From NCBI RefSeq assembly GCF_014109765.1, contig NZ_CP059139.1, forward strand, positions 2,422,001 to 2,486,000: 64,000 bases of DNA. The letters run 5' to 3'. Numbering within the stretch: position 1 is the stretch's first letter; each line of letters begins with the position of its first letter. The notes under the pieces are model-generated. The model was not told the DNA's origin, did not search any database, and saw only the letters and a list, made by a program, of their open reading frames with translations. Below are positions 51,593 to 59,913 of the stretch, one piece after another. Both the position numbers and the translations under genes were made by a program. Source of the DNA: Pseudomonas berkeleyensis (GTDB lineage Bacteria > Pseudomonadota > Gammaproteobacteria > Pseudomonadales > Pseudomonadaceae).

Positions 51593-52537
51593 ATGAACCT
51601 GACTCGACTTTTCCGCCGTAGCCTCGCGGCCCTCGCCATCGCTGCACCGCTGGCCCAGGCGGCCGACCCGACGGTGCTGCGCATCGGTGATCAGAACTAC
51701 TACAACGTGCGCGCTTCGGTGGAGGCCTCCGGCGTACTCGAAGGCGCGCCGTACACCGTCGACTGGAAGCACTTCCAGTCGGCTGCGCCGGTGGCCGAAG
51801 CGCTGGAGGCCGGTGCGGTCGACCTGGGCTTTCTCGGCGACTCGGGCTTCATCTTCCTCGCTGCCAAGGGCGCGCCGGTCAAGCTGATCGGCGTGTCGCG
51901 GCAGAACCCGGACACCATCGCGCTGCTGGTGCCCAAGGACTCCACCGCCAAGTCCATCGAAGATCTCAAGGGCAAGAAGGTCGCTTACTGGCCTGGCGCC
52001 TGGAGCCAGCAACTGACCCTTCGTGCGCTGGAAAAGGCCGGCCTGCCGCATGACTACGTCGAGTTCGTCAAACTGATGCCCATCGACGCCGCCGCCGCCT
52101 TCCCGCGTGGCAGCATCGACGCCTTCCCGGTGTGGGAACCCTATATCTCCCAGCAAACGCTGTTCTCCGGCGCCAAGCCGCTGCTCACCGCCCGCGACCT
52201 GATGCCCGGCCTGTCGAGCATTGCCGCCAACGCCGACTCCATCGAGCCCAAGCGCGCTGCCATCGCCGACTTCCTCGGTCGCTTGCAGAAAGCCCGCGCC
52301 TGGGTCGAGGCGAACAAGGAAACCTACGCCGACCTGTGGGCGAAGAAGGCCAACCTCGACCAGTCCGTATCACGCAACTGGATCGGCCACGCCAACATGA
52401 CCGTCGGCCCGGTGGATGAGAGCGCCGCCCGCGACTATCAGGAAACTGCCGACTTCCTTGTGGAAACCGGCGCGCTGGCGAAGAAGCTCGACACCAGCAG
52501 CATCGTCGACACCTCGTTCAGCAAGTCCTTCGAGTAA
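51593..52537 (+). CDS. Orphan sulfonate-type ABC binding protein
   Basis: A 314-residue SsuA-like periplasmic protein with a Sec signal (SLAALAIAAPLAQA) and mature start ADPTVLRIGDQNYYNVRASVEASGVLEGAPYTVDWKHFQSAAPVAEAL. It lies between two luciferase-like monooxygenase genes with no permease or ATPase gene in the operon, so it must use a transporter encoded elsewhere, such as the ones at 28643-31387, 33552-35295 or ssu genes outside. The ligand is probably a sulfonate. Confidence 0.87.
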   Translation: MNLTRLFRRSLAALAIAAPLAQAADPTVLRIGDQNYYNVRASVEASGVLEGAPYTVDWKHFQSAAPVAEALEAGAVDLGFLGDSGFIFLAAKGAPVKLIGVSRQNPDTIALLVPKDSTAKSIEDLKGKKVAYWPGAWSQQLTLRALEKAGLPHDYVEFVKLMPIDAAAAFPRGSIDAFPVWEPYISQQTLFSGAKPLLTARDLMPGLSSIAANADSIEPKRAAIADFLGRLQKARAWVEANKETYADLWAKKANLDQSVSRNWIGHANMTVGPVDESAARDYQETADFLVETGALAKKLDTSSIVDTSFSKSFE

Positions 52538-52553
52538 GGGCAGGGAGCCTCAA

Positions 52554-53636
52554 ATGAGCATTCAATTCATCGGCATGATCGGCCATCGGCTGTCTTCGGA
52601 AGTCATCGCTCCGCAAGGCCCGGTATTCGACAAGAACTTCATCGTGCGCAGCGCCCAGGTTCACGAGGAAGCCGGCTTCGACCGTCTTCTGGTCGGGCAC
52701 TGGTCGGATCAGCCGGATGGCTTCCTGGTCACCGCGTTGGCCGGGCTGTCCACCTCGCGCATCAACTTCCTGCTGGCGCATCGTCCCGGCTTCGTTGCGC
52801 CGACTCTGGCCGCGCGCAAGCTGGCCAGCCTCGACCACCTGCTCGACGGCCGCCTGGCTCTGCACGTGATCAGTGGCGGCAGTGACACCGAGCAGCGCAA
52901 GGACGGCGACTGGCTCGACCATGACCAGCGCTATTCGCGCACCGATGAATTCCTGCGGGTGATCAAGCAGGTGTGGAACAGCGCCGAGCCGTTCGACCAC
53001 GAGGGCGAGCATTACCGTGCGGAAAAGGCCTTCTCCGCGATCAAGCCGCAGCAGTCGAAGCTGCCGATCTATTTCGGCGGATCGTCGCCAGCTGCGGTGA
53101 AGGTTGCCGGCGAGCATGCCGATGTCTATGCACTGTGGGGTGAGTCGCTGGAGCAGACCCGCGAGACCATCGAGAAGGTGCGCGCCGAGGCTGCTCGTCA
53201 TGGCCGCGAGGTGAAGTTCAGCGTGTCGTTCCGGCCCATCGTCGCGGCGACCGAAGAGGCCGCCTGGGCCAAGGCCGACGACATCCTGCAACGCGCCCGC
53301 GAGCGTCTGGAGCGTTCCGGCGCGGTGCTGCCGAACAAGCCCGAGAGCGTTGGTGCCCAGCGCCTGCGTGAAACCGTGGCCAAGGGCGACCGTGTGGACA
53401 AGCGCCTGTGGACCAGCATCGCCAAGGTGGTCGGTGGCGCGCACAACTCCACGGCGCTGGTCGGCACGCCGGAGCAGGTGGCCGACGCCTTCCTCGATTA
53501 CTACGACCTGGGCGTCACCACCTTCCTGATTCGTGGCTTCGATCCGGTAGAGGATGCCATCGAATACGGCCGCGAACTGCTGCCGCTGACCCGTGCCAAA
53601 GTGGCCGAGCGGCAGAAGCAGGCGGCAGTGGCATGA
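52554..53636 (+). CDS. SsuD-like FMNH2-dependent monooxygenase 2
   Basis: A 360-residue paralogue of the monooxygenase at 50490: [66 protein letters not shown] and FLIRGFDPVEDAIEYGRE match segment by segment. The ATG at 52554 has AGGGAG upstream. Its stop overlaps the next gene by four bases. Two paralogues in one operon suggest either sequential steps or two related substrates. Confidence 0.86.
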   Translation: MSIQFIGMIGHRLSSEVIAPQGPVFDKNFIVRSAQVHEEAGFDRLLVGHWSDQPDGFLVTALAGLSTSRINFLLAHRPGFVAPTLAARKLASLDHLLDGRLALHVISGGSDTEQRKDGDWLDHDQRYSRTDEFLRVIKQVWNSAEPFDHEGEHYRAEKAFSAIKPQQSKLPIYFGGSSPAAVKVAGEHADVYALWGESLEQTRETIEKVRAEAARHGREVKFSVSFRPIVAATEEAAWAKADDILQRARERLERSGAVLPNKPESVGAQRLRETVAKGDRVDKRLWTSIAKVVGGAHNSTALVGTPEQVADAFLDYYDLGVTTFLIRGFDPVEDAIEYGRELLPLTRAKVAERQKQAAVA

Positions 53637-54808
53637 GCCTGCACCACCTGGCCGAGCATCCACGCCAACCGTTGCTCGACGATACTTTTCTGCAGCGCTT
53701 GAGCCGCGAAATGGGCGAGGGGGCCGAACAACTCGACCGCGACAGCGCCTTTCCCCATGGCAATCTGGCGCGGCTGCGTCAGTACGGGCTGCTCGGCCTG
53801 GCCTGCGACGTGCGTGCCGGTGGCGGCGGGGCCGATCTGGCGCAACTGCGCCGGGTGGTCGGCGCCGTGGCCAAGGGCGAGCCATCCACCGCGCTGGTGC
53901 TGTGCATGCAGTACCTGTATCACCGGCGTCTGGCGGACAACCCCAACTGGCCCGAGGCGCTCAAGCGCCGGGTGATTCGCGAGGCGGTGGAAGAGGGCGC
54001 GCTGATCAACAGCCTGCGTGTCGAGCCCGAGCTGGGTTCACCGGCCCGTGGCGGCCTGCCGCAAACGGTTGCCAGGCGCCAGGCCGATGGCTGGATTCTC
54101 GATGGCCACAAGCTCTACACCACCGGCATTCCGGGTCTGACCTGGCTGGCTGTGTGGGCGCGTAGCGACGATCCGGTGCCGTTGGTGGGTACCTGGCTGG
54201 TGCATCGCGATACGCCTGGCATCCGCATCGTCGAGAGCTGGGATCACCTGGGCATGCGCGCGACGGGCAGCCATGAAGTGATCTTCGAGAACGTGCAGCT
54301 GCCGCTGGAACATGCGGTGGACGTCTACCCGGCGGATCAGCCGCCTGCGCTCAACGCGCCGGCTCTGGCTGATTTCAACCGCGGTATGGCCACGCTGCTT
54401 GGCGCCATCTACGACGGCGCTGCTCGTGCTGCACGGGACTGGCTGGTGCAGTGGTTGGCCGAACGTACACCGGCCAGCCTCGGTGCGCCGCTATCGAGCC
54501 TGCCGCGGGTACAGGAAGTGGTCGGCCAGATCGAAGGGCTGCTGCTGGCCAACCGACTGCAACTGGACGCTCTGAGCCGTCAGGCGCTGAGCAGCCAGGA
54601 GGCGGGCCTGATCAAGGTAGCGGTGACCGAGAACGCGGTGAGCGTGGTGGAGAAGGCGCTGGAACTCACCGGTAACCACGGTCTGTCGCTGCATCATCCG
54701 CTGCAGCGGCACTACCGCAACGTGTTGTGCGGTCGTGTGCATACGCCGCAGCGTGACAGTGCCCTGGTGCTGGCGGGCAAGACGGCTTTTGGATTGGTGA
54801 AAGGCTGA
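53633..54808 (+). CDS. DszC-like flavin monooxygenase
   Basis: A 391-residue protein of the acyl-CoA dehydrogenase superfamily, similar in type to the MsuC/DszC/SfnC group rather than to beta-oxidation enzymes: FPHGNLARLRQYGLLGLACDVRAGGGGADLAQLRRVVGAVAKGEPSTAL near the start, HKLYTTGIPGLTWLAVWARSD, WDHLGMRATGSHEVIFENVQLPLEH, and HGLSLHHPLQRHYRNVLCGRVHTPQRDSAL at the end. It overlaps monooxygenase 2 by four bases and is the last gene of the operon. It could oxidise a sulfone or sulfinate with FMNH2 (inference). Confidence 0.8.
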   Translation: MSLHHLAEHPRQPLLDDTFLQRLSREMGEGAEQLDRDSAFPHGNLARLRQYGLLGLACDVRAGGGGADLAQLRRVVGAVAKGEPSTALVLCMQYLYHRRLADNPNWPEALKRRVIREAVEEGALINSLRVEPELGSPARGGLPQTVARRQADGWILDGHKLYTTGIPGLTWLAVWARSDDPVPLVGTWLVHRDTPGIRIVESWDHLGMRATGSHEVIFENVQLPLEHAVDVYPADQPPALNAPALADFNRGMATLLGAIYDGAARAARDWLVQWLAERTPASLGAPLSSLPRVQEVVGQIEGLLLANRLQLDALSRQALSSQEAGLIKVAVTENAVSVVEKALELTGNHGLSLHHPLQRHYRNVLCGRVHTPQRDSALVLAGKTAFGLVKG

Positions 54809-55341
54809 TGGGCGATTCATTCCATCTGTAGGAGCGGCTTCAGCCGCGAAATTCGCGGATAAATCCGTTCCTACAGGGTTAGCGCAGATCGTAGGGTGCG
54901 CTGTGCGCACCGAGGGTGGCAGCGGGACGAGTTTTACCCTCTGCCCAACCCCTCTCCCGCAAGCGGGAGATGGGCGTTGATGACGTAGCCCGGATGCAAT
55001 CCGGGGATATTGCACCAGAGGTATTCCCGGATTTCATCCGGGCTACAGGGCTGAGCGAGCAGTGGATTTTCAGGACATCCGTGGGAGGGGCTTTAGCCGC
55101 GACAGCAAAGCTCGCCGCTGAAGCGCCTCCCACAGGGAGTTCGATCGTTACCGTAGGAGCGGCTTCAGCCGCGAAATTCGCGGATAAATCCGCTCCTACA
55201 GGGTTGGAGCAATGCCCCGAGCTGCTGGTAACTCGTCATCGACCAACCGCCCCACCGCAACAAATTCTCTGCGACCGTACCAACGGAGCGGGTTTCACGA
55301 ATGTGACAACCGGCTCCGCAATCGGGGCCTCGGAGACGCCG
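54809..55341. repeat. REP-rich gap with four palindromic elements
   Basis: No gene. It holds GTAGGAGCGGCTTCAGCCGCG-type elements at 54828-54874 and 55153-55199, a GTAGGGTGCGC element near 54891-54911, a GTAGCCCGGAT pair at 54985-55046 (copy 4), and a GTGGGAGGGGCTTTAGCC pair at 55081-55133. Three families side by side in 375 bases make this the densest REP site in the window. Downstream, 55200-55341 looks like a leader for the tct operon. Confidence 0.85.
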
Positions 55342-55836
55342 ATGTCATCTGCTACAACCTCCACGGCCGTCCGTACCGGCCTGCAAATCCGCGACCCGCG
55401 CGATGCCATTGCCGGCGCGCTGTTCATTGCTTTCGGCCTGGGCGGCGGGGCGATTGCCCTGAGCTATCCGCTGGGCAGCGCCATGCGCATGGGCGCGGGC
55501 TATTTCCCTTTGCTGGTGTGCGTTGCGCTGACGCTGCTCGGTGCCGTGATCGTATTGCGCAGCCTGTCCTGGCGCCTGGTCGAGCGTGATGCGCTGGAGT
55601 CGCTGTTCGTGTTGCGCCCGGCGCTGTTCATCGCCGCCGGTGTGTTGGCCTTCGCCTTGTTGGTGCCGGTGCTGGGCTTGCTGCTGGCGACCCTGGCGAT
55701 GACCCTGCTTAGCGGCTACGCGAGGCCGCAGGTACGTCTCGGCGAGCAGGTTGCGCTGGGCCTGGCGCTCGCCGGTTTCGGTGGGCTGGTATTCGCCTGG
55801 GGCCTGGGTTTGCAACTGCCCGTGCTGCCGGTCTGA
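55342..55836 (+). CDS. tctB: TctB-type small membrane subunit
   Basis: The 164-residue small membrane subunit of a tripartite tricarboxylate-type (TTT) transporter, with four hydrophobic helices (AIAGALFIAFGLGGGAIAL, MGAGYFPLLVCVALTLLGAVIVL, PALFIAAGVLAFALLVPVLGLLLATLAM, VALGLALAGFGGLVFAWGLG). The ATG at 55342 marks the end of the REP-derived open frame upstream. TctA follows nine bases later. The TTT family uses an ion gradient to import organic anions. Confidence 0.88.
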   Translation: MSSATTSTAVRTGLQIRDPRDAIAGALFIAFGLGGGAIALSYPLGSAMRMGAGYFPLLVCVALTLLGAVIVLRSLSWRLVERDALESLFVLRPALFIAAGVLAFALLVPVLGLLLATLAMTLLSGYARPQVRLGEQVALGLALAGFGGLVFAWGLGLQLPVLPV

Positions 55837-55845
55837 GGAGGCTCG

Positions 55846-57351
55846 ATGGATCTCTTGGCCAACCTCGCCATCGGCATCGACGCCGCGCTGACCTGGCAGA
55901 ACCTGCTGTACTGCCTGATCGGCGTCACCCTCGGCACCCTGGTCGGCGTACTACCGGGGCTGGGGCCGGTGGCGACCATCGCCATGCTGCTTCCGATCAC
56001 CTACGGGCTGCCGCCAGCAGCGGCGTTGATCATGCTCGCGGGCATCTACTACGGCGCCCAGTACGGCGGTTCGACCACGGCGATCCTGGTCAACCTACCC
56101 GGCGAATCGTCTTCGGTGGTCACCTGTCTGGATGGCCACGCCATGGCACGCCAGGGCAGGGCGGGCGCAGCGCTGGGGATTGCCGCCATCGGCTCCTTCG
56201 TCGCTGGCAGCCTGGCCATCCTGCTGGTGGCGGCGGCGTCTGCGCCACTGTCGGCATTCGCCCTGCGTTTCGGCCCGGCGGAATACTTCTCGCTGATGTT
56301 GCTCGGCCTGGTGGCTGCGGTGGTGCTGGCCCAGGGCGATTTGATCAAGGCGCTGGCCATGACCCTGCTCGGTCTATTGCTGGGGCTGGTCGGGGTGGAT
56401 GTGAACTCCGGCGCGGAGCGCTTCACCTTCGGCCTGCCGCAACTGGCTGACGGTATCGACTTCGTGGTCATCTCCATGGGCATTTTCGGCATCGGCGAGA
56501 TCATCGCCAATCTGGAGCGCGACGAGTCGCGCACGCCATTGCTCAAGCGTATCGGACGTATCCTGCCCAACCGCGACGACTACCGCCGCGCCTGGAAACC
56601 GGTGCTGCGTGGCGCCGGCCTCGGCTCGGTGCTCGGCATCCTGCCAGGTGGCGGGGCGATGCTCAGCGCGTTTGCCTCCTACATGGTGGAAAAACGCCTG
56701 GCCAAGGAGCCCGAGCGCTTCGGCAAGGGCGCCATCGAGGGCGTCGCCGGCCCCGAGTCGGCCAACAACGCCGGCGCGCAGACCTCGTTCATTCCGCTGC
56801 TGGTGATGGGCCTGCCGTCCAATGCGGTGATGGCGCTGATGGTCGGCGCCATGATGATCCACGGCATCGTGCCCGGTCCGCAGGTGATCACCGAGCGCCC
56901 CGAGTTGTTCTGGGGGCTGATCGTCAGCATGTGGGTGGGCAACGTCCTGCTGCTGGTGCTCAACCTGCCTTTGGTGGGCATCTGGGTGAAGCTGCTGTCG
57001 GTGCCATACCGCCTGCTGTATCCGGCGATCCTGCTGTTCTGTTGCATCGGCGTCTACAGCGTCAACAACAGCCTGTTCGACGTGCTGCTCACCGTGGCCT
57101 TCGGCCTGCTCGGTTACCTGCTGATCAAGCTGCGCTGCGAGCCGGCGCCACTGCTGCTGGGTTTCATCCTTGGGCCGATGATGGAGGAGAACCTGCGCCG
57201 CGCCATGTTGTTGTCACGTGGCGACCCCAGTGTGTTCTTCACCCGTCCGCTGAGCCTGACCCTGCTGCTGCTCGCCGTCGGGCTGATCCTGATCATGTGC
57301 CTGCCGCGTCTGCGGGCTACGCGCCAGGTGGCCTTCAGCGAAGAAAACTGA
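55846..57351 (+). CDS. tctA: TctA-type large membrane subunit
   Basis: A 501-residue polytopic membrane protein (about 12 helices) of the TctA family, the translocating subunit. Family motifs include GTLVGVLPGLGPVATIAMLLPITYGLPPAAALIMLAGIYYGAQYGGSTTAILVNLPGE near residue 30 and AIEGVAGPESANNAGAQTSFIPLLVMGLPSN near 305. It is coupled to tctB upstream and followed after a REP element by two binding-protein genes. The substrate, usually a di- or tricarboxylate, might here be a sulfo-carboxylate or other organosulfur anion, given the preceding monooxygenase operon. Confidence 0.93.
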   Translation: MDLLANLAIGIDAALTWQNLLYCLIGVTLGTLVGVLPGLGPVATIAMLLPITYGLPPAAALIMLAGIYYGAQYGGSTTAILVNLPGESSSVVTCLDGHAMARQGRAGAALGIAAIGSFVAGSLAILLVAAASAPLSAFALRFGPAEYFSLMLLGLVAAVVLAQGDLIKALAMTLLGLLLGLVGVDVNSGAERFTFGLPQLADGIDFVVISMGIFGIGEIIANLERDESRTPLLKRIGRILPNRDDYRRAWKPVLRGAGLGSVLGILPGGGAMLSAFASYMVEKRLAKEPERFGKGAIEGVAGPESANNAGAQTSFIPLLVMGLPSNAVMALMVGAMMIHGIVPGPQVITERPELFWGLIVSMWVGNVLLLVLNLPLVGIWVKLLSVPYRLLYPAILLFCCIGVYSVNNSLFDVLLTVAFGLLGYLLIKLRCEPAPLLLGFILGPMMEENLRRAMLLSRGDPSVFFTRPLSLTLLLLAVGLILIMCLPRLRATRQVAFSEEN

Positions 57352-57461
57352 GCGATTTCTTTCATCCCCGGACATACGTGCAACACGGCGCCGCCAACGG
57401 TTCTGCTCACGCCAGTCAGGGTTTTACAAGGCTATGCCTCCAGTCGATTGCAGCCTGAGCT

Positions 57462-57508
57462 GTAGGAGCGGACTTGTCCGCGAATTTCGCGGCTGAAGCC
57501 GCTCCTAC
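57462..57508. repeat. REP-like palindrome (GTAGGAGCGG type)
   Basis: GTAGGAGCGGACTTGTCCGCG and CGGCTGAAGCCGCTCCTAC, a hybrid of the 54828 and 55153 type, between tctA and the first tctC gene. Confidence 0.75.
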
Positions 57509-57575
57509 AGAGGCACGTCAGCAAACCGGACATAGCCGTTCTCTGCCCTCGTGAACCACTAAGGAAACCAACAAG

Positions 57576-58550
57576 ATGTCTGCAAAACCCTTTATCAAGC
57601 GCCTGCTGGCGCTGGCCACGCTGTCCGCGTCCCTGGCCGTCAGTGCCGCTGACTGGCCCAGCCAGGCCGTGAAGATCGTCGTGCCGTACCCGCCGGGCGG
57701 CGCCGCCGATACCGTGGCGCGCATCTACGCCGACGCGCTCACCCAGTCGCTGGGCCAGACCGTGCTGGTGGACAACAAACCTGGCGCCGGCACGGCCATC
57801 GCCGCCGAGTTCGTCGCCGCCAGTAAGCCCGATGGCTATACCCTGTCGCTGGTGCCCACCGGCCAGTTGACCGTGCTGCCGCATATCGTCGACAACCTCA
57901 AGTTCGACCCGCAGACCGCCTTTGCTCCGGTCTCGCTGCTGGCCTACACCGGCCTGGTGGTTGCCGCCAATGACAAGGTGCCGGTGAAGACCCTGCCGGA
58001 GCTGGTTGCCCTGGCCAAGAGCAAGCCGGGCGAGCTGTCCTACTCCTCCAGCGGCAGCGGCACCATCGTCCACCTGGTCGGCGAATACCTGCGCCTGACC
58101 ACCGGCACCGACCTGCTGCACGTGCCGTTCAAGGGCAGTGCTCCAGCAGTGAGCGCGGTGCTAGGCGGCAACGTTGACCTGGCGGTGGACACCCTGACCA
58201 TCCTCGCGCCGCAGATTCAGGCCGGCAAACTCAAGGGCCTGGCCATCGCCTCACGCGAACGCTCGCCGCTGTTGCCTGAAGTGCCTACCGTCGCCGAACT
58301 GGGTTACCCCGGTTTCGAAGTCACTTCCTGGTTCGGTCTCAGCGCGCCAGCCGCCACCCCGGCTGCGGTGATCGAACGGCTCAACGACGAGATCGCCAAG
58401 GCCGCCGCCTCCAAGGCCGTGCAGGAAAAACTGGCGGCTCAGGGCCTGACTGCCTGGCCGTCGACCCCACAGGTCTTCGCCGAGCAGATCGCCAGTGACT
58501 CGGCCAAGTACGCCGAGGTGGTCAAGCAATCCCATATCACCTTCGACTGA
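57576..58550 (+). CDS. tctC: TctC-type (Bug) binding protein 1
   Basis: A 324-residue periplasmic Bug-family receptor of TTT transporters with a Sec signal (LLALATLSASLAVSAA) and start of the mature part DWPSQAVKIVVPYPPGGAADTVARIYADALTQSLGQTVLVDNKPGAGTAIAAEFV, the classic family block. It is the first of two tandem paralogues encoded after tctA. It probably captures the same type of organic anion as the second, with a different affinity or range. Confidence 0.9.
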   Translation: MSAKPFIKRLLALATLSASLAVSAADWPSQAVKIVVPYPPGGAADTVARIYADALTQSLGQTVLVDNKPGAGTAIAAEFVAASKPDGYTLSLVPTGQLTVLPHIVDNLKFDPQTAFAPVSLLAYTGLVVAANDKVPVKTLPELVALAKSKPGELSYSSSGSGTIVHLVGEYLRLTTGTDLLHVPFKGSAPAVSAVLGGNVDLAVDTLTILAPQIQAGKLKGLAIASRERSPLLPEVPTVAELGYPGFEVTSWFGLSAPAATPAAVIERLNDEIAKAAASKAVQEKLAAQGLTAWPSTPQVFAEQIASDSAKYAEVVKQSHITFD

Positions 58551-58566
58551 GCGCAAGGAGCTGCCC

Positions 58567-59553
58567 ATGTCCCGTTTCACGCTACGTAAACTCGGTGCCG
58601 GCCTACTGCTCGCTGGCCTGGCCCTATCGCCGGTGCTGGCCCAGGCCGAAGCCGCCTGGCCGAGCAAACCGCTGACCCTGATCATTCCGTTCCCGCCCGG
58701 TGGCGGTGCCGACACCATCGGTCGCTACTATGCCGACCAGCTGTCCAGCGCCCTCGGCCAGCCGGTGGTGGTGGACAATAAACCGGGCGCCGGTACCGCC
58801 ATCGCCGCCGAGGCTGCGGCCAAGGCCAAGCCGGATGGCTACACCCTGTCGCTGGCCACCGCCGGGCAACTGACCATCCTGCCGAACCTGGCCGATAACC
58901 TGCGCTTCGATCCGGAAACATCCTTCGCCCCGGTCTCGGTGGTGGCGTCGATTCCCAACGTCATCGCCGTCAACGGCAATCTGGATGTGACCGACCTGCA
59001 AGGTCTGATCGCCGCTGCCAAAGCCAAGCCGGGGGCGATCAGCTATTCCTCCTGCGGCAACGGCACGCTATGCCACCTGTCCGGTGAGTTGTTCAAGAGC
59101 CTGGCCGGTATCGACCTGCTGCACGTGCCCTACAAGGGCAGCGCGCCGGCCGTGACCGCCTTGCTTGGGGGGGAAGTGGATGTGGCGGTAGACACCCTGA
59201 CCATCCTCGCGCCGCAGATCCAGGGCGGCAAAGTTCGCGGCCTGGCCCTGACCAGCGCCCAGCGCTCGCCGCTGCTGCCGGATGTTCCGACCGCCGCCGA
59301 AGCAGGCCTGCCGGGGCTGGAAACCTCCGGCTGGTTCGGCATCGTCCTACCGGCCAAGACGCCGCCGGCCATCGTCGAGCGTCTGAACCAGGAGATCGGC
59401 ACCATCGCCAAATCCGAGCAGACCGCCGAGCGCTTCGGCCAGAACGGCATCACCGTGGAATACACCACCCCCGAAGAGTTCGCCCGCATCATCCGTGAAG
59501 ACCGGGTGCGCTGGGGCAAGGTGGCCAAGGAGTCGGGGGCGCAGATCGAGTGA
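58567..59553 (+). CDS. tctC: TctC-type (Bug) binding protein 2
   Basis: A 328-residue tandem paralogue of the protein at 57576: signal LLLAGLALSPVLAQAEA, mature WPSKPLTLIIPFPPGGGADTIGRYYADQLSSALGQPVVVDNKPGAGTAIAAEAA, then FKSLAGIDLLHVPYKGSAPAVTALLGGEVDVAVDTLTILAPQIQGGKVRGLAL. The two proteins match almost segment for segment, as expected from a recent duplication. It contains two cysteines (SSCGNGTLCH) that the first lacks, possibly a disulfide near the binding cleft. It starts 17 bases after the first gene and is followed by a terminator. Confidence 0.9.
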   Translation: MSRFTLRKLGAGLLLAGLALSPVLAQAEAAWPSKPLTLIIPFPPGGGADTIGRYYADQLSSALGQPVVVDNKPGAGTAIAAEAAAKAKPDGYTLSLATAGQLTILPNLADNLRFDPETSFAPVSVVASIPNVIAVNGNLDVTDLQGLIAAAKAKPGAISYSSCGNGTLCHLSGELFKSLAGIDLLHVPYKGSAPAVTALLGGEVDVAVDTLTILAPQIQGGKVRGLALTSAQRSPLLPDVPTAAEAGLPGLETSGWFGIVLPAKTPPAIVERLNQEIGTIAKSEQTAERFGQNGITVEYTTPEEFARIIREDRVRWGKVAKESGAQIE

Positions 59554-59589
59554 ACAGGTAAGTTGCCACGGTAGGCACAGCACAAAAGC

Positions 59590-59625
59590 AAACCCGCCCG
59601 GACAGCACCGCGCGGGTTTCTTTTT
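59590..59625 (+). terminator. Rho-independent terminator after the tct genes
   Basis: AACCCGC and GCGGGTT pair across an imperfect GC-rich inner stem, followed by TCTTTTT, 37 bases after the last tctC stop. Confidence 0.8.
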
Positions 59626-59913
59626 GCCTAGGCCGATTCATCTTTATCTGCCGAACGCGGCCAGTCCATTGTGGGTGCGGACTTGTCCGCGAATGCTCTG
59701 GAACCAGCAAAAAACTGCAGCCAATCGAAAACCAGCCACCATCGCCCCATATCCCCAGTTCATTGTTTCCTCAGTTTTCTGTGACTAGGGTCTGCAGTAT
59801 TAAATTGCCATGCCGATACACGAGGAGCGCCGAAGGGATTCGGTACTGCGGGCGTCTCCATCAATCGTTCTTGCAAGACTGCTATTGCTGTCCCTCCCAC
59901 TTACGCGAATCCC
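59626..59913. other. Gap before the diguanylate cyclase gene
   Basis: No gene is evident. A partial REP copy (GCGGACTTGTCCGCGAATG, from about 59677) lacks its partner. The region must hold the promoter of the diguanylate cyclase gene, but no clear -35/-10 was found. Confidence 0.4.

Noticed and set aside
54916..55341. N-terminal extension of TctB
   Set aside because: The open frame reads through REP elements; family length and start context favour the ATG at 55342.
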